From Salimicrobium flavidum (GTDB lineage Bacteria > Bacillota > Bacilli > Bacillales > Halobacillaceae), in NCBI RefSeq assembly GCF_900156645.1, contig NZ_FTOC01000008.1, positions 1 through 64,000 of the forward strand: DNA of 64,000 nucleotides, read 5' to 3'. This document shows positions 25,150 to 33,208 of this stretch, one piece after another. The notes beneath the pieces are model-generated. The model was not told where the DNA came from and searched no databases. It worked only from the letters and a program-made list of their open reading frames with translations. Both the position numbers and the translations under genes were made by a program. The number at the start of each line of letters is the position of its first letter. Positions within the stretch are counted from its first letter, which is position 1.

Positions 25150-25995
25150 TTACACTTCCGCCAACTCTTGCGACAACTCCCCGGCGAACCAGTCGGCCAG
25201 CCCTTCGGATAAACCCGACTTACTTACTCGGTTTTTTCTTCGGGTAATCTCCGCCGTAACCGCCTGCCAACTTGCGTAAAGGTATGCGTTCAGACTGCGG
25301 ACTTTGCCCGACTTATAACGCCGCATGACGTTTAGGAAGGCGTTGCAATACTCGTCGTGATCCTCGGCTAGTATTGTAGAATCGACGGAACTCTTCGCTC
25401 TAAACAACGTTCCAACGGCGTTATAAAGGCCTTCTGCGTCGCCCTCAAAGAACGGAGATAGCACGTCGTATAGCTTGGACGGAATGGCGTGGCGTAGCAT
25501 GGCGGTGCTTTCCGTTTCTGTTGTGCTTTTAGAGTCATGCTTGCGTTGGAATGGTTCGTTTCTTTCGTAGCCTTCTTCCGCCTTGTGTGGCGTGAATTCG
25601 TCGCTTGTGCCTAACGTTTCACCCTGTCGGTTCACCGGTTGTATAACGATTATATTAACGGACTTCTTACGGCTCTTTCCGTAGCTTTTCCACTTCTTCG
25701 TAGTCGGGTGCTTCTCGATCATGCCGTAGTTTTCGAGTTTATCAATCGCTCGGCGTACCGTAGAAAGAGAGTAGCCGGTCTGTTCCGTAATGGTCGCCAG
25801 CTTTGCGAAAGATACGCCCAGCACACGAAGAGAAGAACGTCCGAAGAAACGTAGTACCTCGATGGTAGAGGCCGGCTCTTCGTTCGCCCGTAATTCTGCG
25901 ATATGATCGTAAATTGCTGCGTCCATGTCGTTTTGGTGCGTGAACGTTTCTAACTCTCGTAGTTCGATCAGGTCAACCTGTCTGTAAGTCGTCAT
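25150..25995 (-). CDS. Winged-helix replication-initiator-like protein
   Basis: A 281-residue protein whose N-terminal half has a winged helix (about 62-100: SFAKLATITEQTGYSLSTVRRA ... YGMIEKH), the style of plasmid and phage initiators and DnaD-like proteins. The C-terminal half carries a segment YKSGKVRSLNAYLYASWQAV near 235-254, a pattern seen in plasmid HTH replication proteins. GGGAGG at 8 nt gives a strong start. It follows the integrase gene and has an unusual leader with a long inverted repeat and a candidate counter-transcript. A regulator role is the alternative. Confidence 0.65.
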   Translation of the reverse strand: MTTYRQVDLIELRELETFTHQNDMDAAIYDHIAELRANEEPASTIEVLRFFGRSSLRVLGVSFAKLATITEQTGYSLSTVRRAIDKLENYGMIEKHPTTKKWKSYGKSRKKSVNIIVIQPVNRQGETLGTSDEFTPHKAEEGYERNEPFQRKHDSKSTTETESTAMLRHAIPSKLYDVLSPFFEGDAEGLYNAVGTLFRAKSSVDSTILAEDHDEYCNAFLNVMRRYKSGKVRSLNAYLYASWQAVTAEITRRKNRVSKSGLSEGLADWFAGELSQELAEV

Positions 25996-26035
25996 AGTTT
26001 GCGCCTCCCATTTGCGAACGTTTGTTCGGTTTTAT

Positions 26036-26123
26036 GGGTAGACTGGCAGAATTTCTTGCCCATTTATTTTTAAAATGGTACAATACCTATACAATCGTTA
26101 TAGGGTATTCTGTGTGTCTACCC
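26036..26123. repeat. 17-bp inverted repeat in the initiator leader
   Basis: GGGTAGAC-TGG-CAGAAT at 26036-26052 and ATTCTG-TGT-GTCTACCC at 26107-26123 pair at 14 of 17 positions, with 54 bp between them that contain a plus-strand promoter. They may be paired operators or form a large stem in the leader RNA. Confidence 0.7.
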
Positions 26124-26156
26124 GTTGCCCGGTGTTTCCGCACCGGGTTTTTCTTT
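26056..26156 (+). ncRNA. Candidate small counter-transcript RNA with promoter and terminator
   Basis: On the plus strand TTGCCC (26056-26061), 17 bp, TACAAT (26079-26084) is followed about 45 bp later by a terminator, CCCGGTG-TTTCCG-CACCGGG and TTTTTC (26128-26153). A transcript of about 65 nt would begin near 26091. It runs opposite to the leader of the initiator-like gene, as do copy-control RNAs of plasmids. No small peptide is evident in it. Confidence 0.5.
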
Positions 26157-26164
26157 TGTCTTTT

Positions 26165-27166
26165 TTACCTTCGATACTTCTTCCGTAATGCCACCACCGG
26201 AGAAAACTCGGCGTGTTTGCGTTTAATGTCCTCCGACGTGAATTGAATATACTTCCGTGTGGTCGTTATATTCTCGTGGCCGGCGATCCGTTGCAGCGTG
26301 AATAAATCCCCGCCGTTTAGGATATAGTCGGTGCAAAACTGGTGCCGGAGAGAGTGCGGACTAACCGGCTTTTCTATGCCTGCGGAAATGCGATAGTTGT
26401 ATAGCCTCTTCCGAAAACTATTCGCCCTGTATCGCTCACCTCGGCTCGACGTAAATACATACTCCGTCGCAAAATTCGCCTTCACCTCGGAAACTAACTC
26501 CATGAGTAGCCGGATCACTTCGTTCGATAACGGTAATATCCTCGGCTTCCGATTCTTCGTAATATCTCCGGTCAACGTGAGACACCGCATTTTAAAATCA
26601 ACGTGCCGCATTTCGAGGTTAAATATTTCCCTCGCTCGTATGCCGGTATCTAACATAAGGTACATCGCTACCAGGTCACGGAAAGAGGCGTAGTATTTTA
26701 CGTCCGGCTGCTTTAACAATCGGTGCAACTCGTCCTTTGTAAACGGCGTGAACTTGTCCTCGTCCGTTTTGAGTAGCTTAACTCCAACCATCGGGTTTTT
26801 GTTGACGATGTTCTCCGAGTGAAGGACGTTGAAAATAGACCTTAATATACGTAGTCGAATGTTGATCGTTGCCGGTGCGAGTCCATACGCCTGCCGTTTT
26901 TCGTTGTAATGCTCGTTTTGTAAGTAACCGACGTATTTTCGTATAATCTGCGTAGTTATATCCTCTACTCGCTCGACGTCCGGCTCATGCTCGGCTAAAT
27001 ACTCCGTGAAGTAACGCCATAACAACGGGTAGTCCTTCATCGTTTCCGGTCGTAGCCCCTCCGACTGCTTAAACGCATAAACGTACTCCAACGCCTCCGG
27101 CAACGTAAGGTTCAAAGCCGTATTTCCTAACTCGGCATGAACCGTTGTCCTCCGCATTTTTGGCAC
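26165..27166 (-). CDS. int: Tyrosine recombinase (integrase)
   Basis: Integrates and excises the element at tRNA-Arg. An N-terminal SAM-like core-binding domain (about 25-125) is followed by the catalytic domain with Arg (MLDTGIRAREI), Lys (TGDITKNRKPRILPL), HSLRHQF with His and Arg, HENITT and the Tyr nucleophile in TTRKYIQ. The GTG at 27164-27166 is favoured because GGGAGG lies 10 nt upstream; the frame is open further to 27196. The ribosome-binding site is part of a terminator hairpin. Confidence 0.93.
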   Translation of the reverse strand: MPKMRRTTVHAELGNTALNLTLPEALEYVYAFKQSEGLRPETMKDYPLLWRYFTEYLAEHEPDVERVEDITTQIIRKYVGYLQNEHYNEKRQAYGLAPATINIRLRILRSIFNVLHSENIVNKNPMVGVKLLKTDEDKFTPFTKDELHRLLKQPDVKYYASFRDLVAMYLMLDTGIRAREIFNLEMRHVDFKMRCLTLTGDITKNRKPRILPLSNEVIRLLMELVSEVKANFATEYVFTSSRGERYRANSFRKRLYNYRISAGIEKPVSPHSLRHQFCTDYILNGGDLFTLQRIAGHENITTTRKYIQFTSEDIKRKHAEFSPVVALRKKYRR

Positions 27167-27167
27167 G

Positions 27168-27211
27168 AAAAAAAAACCTCCCTTCCCGTCGGTCATAGAC
27201 GGAAAAGGAGG
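27168..27211 (-). terminator. Terminator/attenuator overlapping the integrase ribosome-binding site
   Basis: On the minus strand CCTCCTTTTCCGTC (27211-27198), a 7-nt loop, GACGGGAAGGGAGG (27190-27177) and nine T residues form a 14-bp stem with two G-U pairs. It would stop transcripts coming from the tRNA-Arg gene. Its 3' arm contains GGGAGG, the presumed integrase ribosome-binding site. Confidence 0.8.
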
Positions 27212-27257
27212 TACGTTTTTATGCGATCACAACCGTGTGCCTGCGGAGTGCTTACGT

Positions 27258-27277
27258 TCAGCTTCTCGCATGAGGCT
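27258..27277. promoter_or_regulatory. Probable integrase arm-type site, right end
   Basis: TCAGCTTC-N5-TGAGGCT, the counterpart of 14573-14593, lies 31 bp inside the right attachment repeat. Confidence 0.55.
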
Positions 27278-27308
27278 ACGGATATAAATCGCGATATGTC
27301 GCCGCGTA

Positions 27309-27355
27309 AATGCCCCCGGCAGGATTCGAACCTGCGACACATGGTTTAGGAAACC
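27309..27355 (-). repeat. Right attachment site within tRNA-Arg
   Basis: Identical over 47 bp to 14495-14541. It covers the 3' part of the tRNA gene, so the incoming element restored a complete tRNA. Confidence 0.93.
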
Positions 27356-27383
27356 AATGCTCTATCCCCTGAGCTACGGGGGC
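27311..27383 (-). tRNA. tRNA-Arg (anticodon CCU)
   Basis: A complete 73-nt cloverleaf: acceptor GCCCCCG pairs with CGGGGGC, anticodon loop TTCCTAA gives CCU for AGG codons, and the T arm reads CAGGTTCGAATCCTG. CCA is not encoded. Its 5' part is chromosomal and its 3' part was supplied by the element. Confidence 0.95.
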
Positions 27384-27513
27384 ATAATCGCTATTATACT
27401 ATCATTTTTCATTTCTGCAAAGACAAAATGATTGTTCCCGTTCCTTCCCCTATATGTGTGTGATAAAATATAGTTTGTCTGTTCGAACGGATTTCACTGA
27501 AGGAGGAAAACCA

Positions 27514-28155
27514 ATGGCTCAACTACCTTTCATCGCTGTGGAGGGACCGATTGGAGTGGGAAAAACCTCTCTTTCCAAAAAAATAGCCGCTCATTTCGAA
27601 TTTCACTTACTGAAAGAGATCGTGGAAGAGAATCCGTTTCTCGGTAAGTTCTATGATGATATCGAAGAGTGGAGCTTTCAGACAGAGATGTTTTTCCTTT
27701 GCAACCGGTACAAACAGCTTGAAGACATAGATAAAAAATTTCTACAGGAAGGCAAGCCCGTCGTCGCGGATTATCACATATCGAAAAATATGATTTTCGC
27801 ACAGCGGACCCTGAAAGAAGATCAGTTCCGGAAATATTCCCGCATATTTGATATCCTGACCGGGGATATGCCGCGTCCGAACATGGTCATTTATCTGCAT
27901 GCCGGTCTCGACACCCTGTTCGACCGCATACGGATGAGAAACCGGGATGTGGAGGCCAACATCCAGCCGGAGTATCTCCATCAGCTCTCCGAAGATTACG
28001 AAACGTTTATGGACCATTTCGAGAATACACACCCCGATATTCCGGTCATACGTCTGAATGGCGATAACTTCGATTTCGTCAAACATCAGAGTGATCTCGA
28101 CTATATCCTGGAGGAAATCAAAGCCCATATGAATAAAGGAGAAGTGATCAAATGA
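27514..28155 (+). CDS. dck: Deoxyadenosine/deoxycytidine kinase
   Basis: Phosphorylates deoxyadenosine and deoxycytidine in nucleoside salvage. The start at 27514 has AAGGAGG 8 nt upstream; a longer frame to 27454 lacks this. The 213 residues contain the P-loop GPIGVGKTS (about 11-19), the YKQ-type region and a LID segment (RIRMRNRDVE). It overlaps the following dgk gene by 4 bp (ATGA). In B. subtilis the pair lies just downstream of serS; here an importer and other genes intervene. Confidence 0.93.
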   Translation: MAQLPFIAVEGPIGVGKTSLSKKIAAHFEFHLLKEIVEENPFLGKFYDDIEEWSFQTEMFFLCNRYKQLEDIDKKFLQEGKPVVADYHISKNMIFAQRTLKEDQFRKYSRIFDILTGDMPRPNMVIYLHAGLDTLFDRIRMRNRDVEANIQPEYLHQLSEDYETFMDHFENTHPDIPVIRLNGDNFDFVKHQSDLDYILEEIKAHMNKGEVIK

Positions 28156-28838
28156 ACAGAAGGGAAAAATACGGGATCCCGCACGACAGTGTCATCACCG
28201 TAGCAGGTACAGTAGGCGTAGGTAAATCTACAATGACAAAATCCCTGGCTGAGGCTCTCAATTTCCGCACTTCTTTCGAAAAAGTGGAAAAGAACCCTTA
28301 CCTGGACAACTTTTATAAAAATTTCGAGCGATGGAGTTTCCATCTGCAGATCTACTTTTTGGCGGAACGCTTCAAAGAACAGAAAAAAATATTCGAATAT
28401 GGCGGAGGTTTCATCCAGGACCGCTCCATTTATGAAGACACAGGTATATTCGCCAAGATGCACTATGACAAAGGGACAATGTCACCGACGGACTACGAGA
28501 CATACAGAAGTCTGTTTGATGCCATGGTCATGACTCCTTACTTCCCTCATCCGGATCTTCTTATTTATCTCGAAGGGTCTCTCGATGATGTCGTCGGACG
28601 CATCCAGGAACGCGGCCGTCCGATGGAACAGGAAACACCGGTGGAGTACTGGGAGGAAATGTATAACCGTTATGAAGACTGGATCGACGACTTCAATGCC
28701 TGCCCGGTCCTTCGCCTCAATATCGCGGACTACGACCTTCTCAATAATGAAGAAAGTGTCGAACCGATTCTGGAGAAAATCGGCCATTTCATTCAGCAAG
28801 CACGCAAATGGAGAGCAAGTCACCTGCCGACTTCCTAG
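28152..28838 (+). CDS. dgk: Deoxyguanosine kinase
   Basis: Phosphorylates deoxyguanosine (and purine deoxynucleosides). The 228-residue protein is a homologue of the preceding kinase with P-loop GTVGVGKST at about 19-27, the DRS motif in QDRSIYEDTG near 96-99 and a LID-type RIQERGR. Translation is coupled to dck through the ATGA overlap. Confidence 0.93.
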   Translation: MNRREKYGIPHDSVITVAGTVGVGKSTMTKSLAEALNFRTSFEKVEKNPYLDNFYKNFERWSFHLQIYFLAERFKEQKKIFEYGGGFIQDRSIYEDTGIFAKMHYDKGTMSPTDYETYRSLFDAMVMTPYFPHPDLLIYLEGSLDDVVGRIQERGRPMEQETPVEYWEEMYNRYEDWIDDFNACPVLRLNIADYDLLNNEESVEPILEKIGHFIQQARKWRASHLPTS

Positions 28839-28867
28839 TTTCCTGATTCAATCTCCTGAAAATATAG

Positions 28868-28910
28868 AAGTGACCCCCTGTGCACATCGTTGCGCAGGGG
28901 GTCACTTTTG
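28868..28910. terminator. Bidirectional terminator after dgk and yclQ
   Basis: Perfect arms AAGTGACCCCCTG (28868-28880) and CAGGGGGTCACTT (28895-28907), followed by TTTG. It serves two convergent operons. Confidence 0.85.
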
Positions 28911-28921
28911 TTAATCAAGGG

Positions 28922-29854
28922 TTACTTGCTCATGCCCGCCGATATTTCTTCCGCCATTTTTTCCGTCGACCTCAAGCCGCCTCCGGAAAGATACCACACC
29001 GCCGGGTCAAGATACACCTGCTTGGCTTCTGTCTGGTCGACAAGTTCATTATCATAAAGTTTCTTCGCCTGACTTTCACCGCTCACAACCTTGTCACGAT
29101 CGATAATGAACAGATAATCAGGGTTCGTCTCGGCGATGTACTCGAACGTGACGCTCATCCCGTGTGTCGAAGCTTCGATCTCCTGATCCGCAGCCGGTAC
29201 ACCGAACACATCATGAATGAGGCCGAAACGGGAGCCGGGGCCATAGGCGCTCACTTTGCCACCTGTCGTAAGTGTAACGAGTCCGGCTTTATCTTCCGGC
29301 ATATCTTCTTTCACCTGGGCAATCGAATCCTTCACTTCCGTAATTTTCTCATCCGCTTCTTCTGTTTTATCAAAGATTTTCGCAAGTGCCCTTGTGTTCT
29401 TTTCAAAAGATTCCATGTAATTCTCATTGTCGACGCCAGCATAAACCGTAGGAGCGATATCACTCAAGTCTTCATACGCGCCTGACTGACGACCGGAAAT
29501 GATGATCAGTCCCGGTTCCATACTGTTGATTTTCTCAAAATCGGGTTCTTTCAGACTTCCGATATTCTCGTAACTGTCCTCTTCATATTTGGACAGATAA
29601 TCAGGGAGGGTGCTCGATTTGGCCACACCTGCTACCTCTACTCCAAGCGTATCAAGCGTGTCGAGCGCCCCGAAATCAAAGACGACTACATTTTCAGGAT
29701 TCTTTTCGACCTCTGTCGTCCCCAGTTCATGCTTTATCGTTACGGTTTCTTTTTCTCCCCCTTCAGCAGAAGCATCCGCTTCTTCCTCCGAACTTCCGCA
29801 CGCTGCCAGTACCATCATCACGACAAGACTCACTACCATCCATAATTTTTTCAT
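28922..29854 (-). CDS. yclQ: Siderophore-binding lipoprotein (YclQ-like)
   Basis: The extracellular substrate-binding protein of the importer. It has a lipoprotein signal with lipobox LAAC and Cys19 as lipid anchor, followed by an acidic linker and the two lobes of a class III binding protein (310 residues). Motifs VVVFDFGALDTLDTLGV and the C-terminal segments resemble petrobactin/catecholate binders such as YclQ. It is the last gene of yclNOPQ order. The exact siderophore is inferred from the family. Confidence 0.88.
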   Translation of the reverse strand: MKKLWMVVSLVVMMVLAACGSSEEEADASAEGGEKETVTIKHELGTTEVEKNPENVVVFDFGALDTLDTLGVEVAGVAKSSTLPDYLSKYEEDSYENIGSLKEPDFEKINSMEPGLIIISGRQSGAYEDLSDIAPTVYAGVDNENYMESFEKNTRALAKIFDKTEEADEKITEVKDSIAQVKEDMPEDKAGLVTLTTGGKVSAYGPGSRFGLIHDVFGVPAADQEIEASTHGMSVTFEYIAETNPDYLFIIDRDKVVSGESQAKKLYDNELVDQTEAKQVYLDPAVWYLSGGGLRSTEKMAEEISAGMSK

Positions 29855-29879
29855 ATAAACCTCTCCTTTTTAAATATTT

Positions 29880-30638
29880 TCAGGTGAAAAACACACAAAT
29901 ACGATTGCCATCTATCTTACATACGTTGAATTCCATATCGTACACTTCCCGGAGCACGTCATTGCTGATCATTTCTTCCGTCGTTCCTTCATATACACAC
30001 TTCCCGTCCTTCAAAGCTACGATATGATCGGAATAACAGGAAGCGAAATTAATATCATGGATGACGATCACCACCGTTTTCCCGAGCTCATCCACCATAC
30101 GCCGTAGTGCTTTCATAATCTGCTTCGAATGTTTCATATCCAGATTATTGAGCGGCTCATCGAGCAGAATATAATCGGTATCCTGGGCGATGACCATCGC
30201 TATGTACGCCCGTTGTTTCTGTCCGCCACTCAACTCATCCAGAAAGCGGTCTTCGAAAGCTTCCAGGTTCATATAGTGAATCGACTCGTCGATCAGTTTC
30301 TTATCTTCATCCTTCAGCTTCCCTTGTGTATAAGGGAAACGTCCGAAACTCACCAGTTCCCGAACCGTAATCCGGACCTTGATGTTATTGGACTGTTTCA
30401 ACACGGATAATCGCTTGGCCAATTCCCGGTTATCGTAGGACGTGATCTCTTCCCCATCGAGGAGCACCGACCCTTCATCTTTCGGAATGAGCCGGCTCAC
30501 CATCGACAGGAGCGTGCTTTTCCCGGCACCGTTCGATCCGATGAAGGACGTGATTTTCCCTTTTTTGATATGCACCGAGACACCGTCCACCACTTTCACT
30601 TCCTGATAGGTTTTGGATACATTATTCACATTTACCAT
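29880..30638 (-). CDS. yclP: Siderophore ABC importer ATPase
   Basis: A 252-residue ABC ATPase that powers uptake. Walker A GSNGAGKST lies at about 34-42, the signature LSGGQ at 136-140 and Walker B YILLDEP at about 156-162, with the switch His in VIHDINFA. Its start overlaps the end of the permease gene by 7 bp. Sequence and order fit YclP of the petrobactin system. Confidence 0.9.
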   Translation of the reverse strand: MVNVNNVSKTYQEVKVVDGVSVHIKKGKITSFIGSNGAGKSTLLSMVSRLIPKDEGSVLLDGEEITSYDNRELAKRLSVLKQSNNIKVRITVRELVSFGRFPYTQGKLKDEDKKLIDESIHYMNLEAFEDRFLDELSGGQKQRAYIAMVIAQDTDYILLDEPLNNLDMKHSKQIMKALRRMVDELGKTVVIVIHDINFASCYSDHIVALKDGKCVYEGTTEEMISNDVLREVYDMEFNVCKIDGNRICVFFT

Positions 30639-31582
30639 GCGTCATTCTCCTTTATTAAAAGATAGATGAAATAGATACCGCCGATGAAATTGATGATGAC
30701 ACTGATCGTCGTTGAGAAGGTGAAGATATGTTCCACGAACCACTGGCCTGTCAGCAGACTGAAAATGCTGACGAAAATAGCCCCGGGAATCAGATAATTG
30801 TGACGATACGTTTTGAATACTTCATGAGCGACGTTGGCAACGATGAGGCCGAGAAATGTGATCGGCCCCACAAGTGCTGTTGCAACGGCTACGTATACTG
30901 CGATGATGCCGAGAAGCCGCTTCACAACTCCATCGTAATCCACGCCGAGATTGACCGCCTCCTCTTTTCCAAGAGAAAGGACATCCAGATATTTCGCATA
31001 GCGGAGCAGATATAACGTCGCACAGAGAAGCAGTACGCCTCCGAGCAGGAGCAGTTCCGTGTTGGTGTTATTGAAGCTTGCAAACATCGCGTCCTGCACG
31101 ATAAGGAATTCATTCGGATCGATCAGCACCTGCAGAAAGTCTGAAATACTGCTGAAAAATGTGCCGAGAATGATTCCGATCAGCAGTAGAAAATAAATAT
31201 TTTTCCCTTCCCGTTTGAAAATGAACAGAAATAGCAGCAGGGCGAATACGACCATAAGTCCGACAGACAGAAGAAAGTGGAACTGGTTGTTCATCATCAC
31301 CAGCGTCCCTCCACCTAAGAAGAAGACGATGGCTGTCTGGAGAAGAACATATAGGGAGTCGAACCCGATCAGACTCGGCGTGAGAATACGATTGTTCGTG
31401 ATCGTCTGAAAAATTACCGTAGACGTCGCGATGGCTGCACCGGTCATTACGATGGCCCACGCCTTCTCCAAGCGTCTCGGGAGCGCGTAATCCCAGTACT
31501 CCCCGATATCCCAGAAAACGAATAAAACGATACTCAGAACGGACAGAGACAGCAATAGGACTAATTTTTTGTTATAACCCAT
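30632..31582 (-). CDS. yclO: Siderophore ABC importer permease (YclO-like)
   Basis: A 316-residue FecCD-family permease with about nine hydrophobic segments. The conserved cytoplasmic GL/EEA-type coupling region appears as LGKEEAVNLGVDY near 200-212, which contacts the ATPase. It overlaps the preceding permease gene by 11 bp. Confidence 0.9.
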   Translation of the reverse strand: MGYNKKLVLLLSLSVLSIVLFVFWDIGEYWDYALPRRLEKAWAIVMTGAAIATSTVIFQTITNNRILTPSLIGFDSLYVLLQTAIVFFLGGGTLVMMNNQFHFLLSVGLMVVFALLLFLFIFKREGKNIYFLLLIGIILGTFFSSISDFLQVLIDPNEFLIVQDAMFASFNNTNTELLLLGGVLLLCATLYLLRYAKYLDVLSLGKEEAVNLGVDYDGVVKRLLGIIAVYVAVATALVGPITFLGLIVANVAHEVFKTYRHNYLIPGAIFVSIFSLLTGQWFVEHIFTFSTTISVIINFIGGIYFIYLLIKENDAW

Positions 31583-32531
31583 AGGACCGTCTCCTTAACA
31601 ACAAATAAAGGAAGATGCCACTGCCGAGCACCCCGACAGTCAGACCGATCGATATTTCATACGGATAGATGATCACTCGCCCCACTATGTCACACACAAG
31701 CACAAACAAAGCTCCGAGTATCGCCGTCTGCCAAATACTGCTTCTGAGATGGTCGCCCTGATAGATGGTGACGATGTTCGGGACGATCAGACCAAGAAAC
31801 GGCAACATCCCGGCAGTCAGCACGACGGAGGCTGTAATGAGCGCTACGAGTCCGAGACCAAGATATACGACCTTCTGATAACTGAGGCCGAGATTGGAGG
31901 CGAAGTCCTCTCCCATACCTGCGATGGTGAAGTGATGCGCGAATATGTAAGCGATGATCACCACCGGGACGCTTATATACAATAGTTCATATCGACCTTC
32001 AATCAACATCGAAAAATCACCGTGGAGCCAGGTCCCTACGCTTTGTATAAGATCGTAGCGGTAAGCGAGAAACGTGGTGATGGAGCCGACGATATTCCCG
32101 AACATGAGCCCGACGAGCGGTATGAAAACCGCGTCCCGGTATCTTATTTTATCGAGAATTTTCATGAAAACGAAGGTGCCGGCAAGAGCGAAAAGAAAAG
32201 CTACGAGCATTTTCTGCATCATCGTAGCGGCCGGAAACAACAGCATGCCGACGAGAATCCCGAGCCTCGCGGCATCCATGGTGCCTGCCGTCGTCGGGGA
32301 TACGAACTTGTTCTGACTGAGCTGTTGCATAATCAGACCGGCGATACTCATACTCATTCCGGCAATAAGCAAACTGATCAGCCGCGGGATCCTGCTGACG
32401 ACAAGCACGTCTTTCTCTTCGCTGCTTAGTGAGAAAATATCCATCACCGATAATTCGGAGACTCCGATGAAAAGGGAGAGAATCGAAAAAAACACTAAAA
32501 GAAAACCTGCGACCAACCATTTCATATCCAT
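31572..32531 (-). CDS. yclN: Siderophore ABC importer permease (YclN-like)
   Basis: The first gene of the importer operon, 319 residues, FecCD family with about nine membrane segments and the coupling region GEDFASNLGLSYQKV near 205-219. Two permeases form the heterodimeric channel. Two Fur-box-like sequences lie within 140 bp upstream, so iron repression is expected. Confidence 0.9.
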   Translation of the reverse strand: MDMKWLVAGFLLVFFSILSLFIGVSELSVMDIFSLSSEEKDVLVVSRIPRLISLLIAGMSMSIAGLIMQQLSQNKFVSPTTAGTMDAARLGILVGMLLFPAATMMQKMLVAFLFALAGTFVFMKILDKIRYRDAVFIPLVGLMFGNIVGSITTFLAYRYDLIQSVGTWLHGDFSMLIEGRYELLYISVPVVIIAYIFAHHFTIAGMGEDFASNLGLSYQKVVYLGLGLVALITASVVLTAGMLPFLGLIVPNIVTIYQGDHLRSSIWQTAILGALFVLVCDIVGRVIIYPYEISIGLTVGVLGSGIFLYLLLRRRSYGL

Positions 32532-32618
32532 ACTTCCTAACTATCCTCATTCCTCTTTTTTCCATTTAAACCCTTGTCTAGACAATATAAAACCAAAAAA
32601 GAAGAAACCTCAGATAAA

Positions 32619-32666
32619 AATGATAATCATTCTCAATCACAAGTAAATGATAGCAATTCTCAATCA
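32619..32666 (-). promoter_or_regulatory. Two tandem Fur boxes upstream of yclN
   Basis: TGATAATCATTCTCAATCA (32621-32639) and ATGATAGCAATTCTCAATCA (32646-32665) each resemble the iron-repressor box GATAATGATAATCATTATC. They lie between the MarR gene and the importer operon. Confidence 0.75.
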
Positions 32667-32671
32667 GGGTG

Positions 32672-33118
32672 TCAACTGCTTCCTAGATTATTCCGTACTT
32701 TTTCGAGAAAGAGCTGGCCTGCTTTTTTTTCTTGCTCACTTATCCCTTCGGAAGCTTCTTCGATTGTAGCAAGGGCCAGGTCATTCAATTCACGTTTCAC
32801 CTGTTTGGCCCAATCGGTGAGGTAAATATGATTTGTACGTTTATTCTCTTTTTCCAGACGGCGATAGATATACCCGTTCCTTTCCATTCTGCCGAGTAGT
32901 CTTGATACACCGGCCTGATCCCTTTCAATCAAAACGGCGAGCTCACGCTGGGTCTTTCCTTCCCCCTCATAAAGGCGACTCAGCAGCTGCCATTGTTCAT
33001 AAGTGAGCGTGTAGCCATGATCACTGAAATTCTGATTCAGCCTGGCATTCATGAGTCGTGAGGCCTGAAAAAGTTGGTACCCGAGTGATTCATCTAATAA
33101 ATATTCATTTTCCATCAT
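32672..33118 (-). CDS. MarR family transcriptional regulator
   Basis: A 148-residue winged-helix dimeric regulator. The DNA-binding part spans about 40-105 (QRELAVLIERDQAGVSRLLGRMERNGYIYR) and helices at both ends form the dimer. It lies upstream of the Fur-controlled importer on the same strand and divergent from the rsbQ-like gene; which of these it controls is unknown. A GGGGGAACAC ribosome-binding site precedes two adjacent ATGs. Confidence 0.88.
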   Translation of the reverse strand: MMENEYLLDESLGYQLFQASRLMNARLNQNFSDHGYTLTYEQWQLLSRLYEGEGKTQRELAVLIERDQAGVSRLLGRMERNGYIYRRLEKENKRTNHIYLTDWAKQVKRELNDLALATIEEASEGISEQEKKAGQLFLEKVRNNLGSS

Positions 33119-33208
33119 GTGTTCCCCCTATTAAGAATTGTACAGAAACTGTGGTAAACTGGAGATACCAGTAGCAGTATGAATTCTCTGTAGCAAAGGA
33201 TGATAACT

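Larger units (their letters stand above)
14495..27308. mobile_element. Integrated tRNA-Arg island, probable phage satellite
   Basis: A 12.8-kb insertion bounded by 47-bp direct repeats, with the tyrosine integrase gene next to the intact tRNA. Almost all genes are on the minus strand. Contents: integrase, initiator-like winged-helix protein, HTH regulators, P-loop ATPase, HNH protein, and a string of small charged proteins resembling phage head-scaffold fragments. No capsid, portal, large terminase, tail, relaxase or type IV secretion gene is seen. This suggests a satellite that replicates itself and uses a helper phage; a plasmid-like integrative element is the main alternative. Confidence 0.85.

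Noticed and set aside
26036-26123. Invertible promoter segment
   Set aside because: The arms flank a promoter, but only 54 bp lie between them, too short for normal site-specific inversion, and no dedicated invertase is present.
14495-27308. Complete prophage or ICE
   Set aside because: No capsid, portal, terminase large subunit, tail, lysis, relaxase or type IV secretion genes are found.
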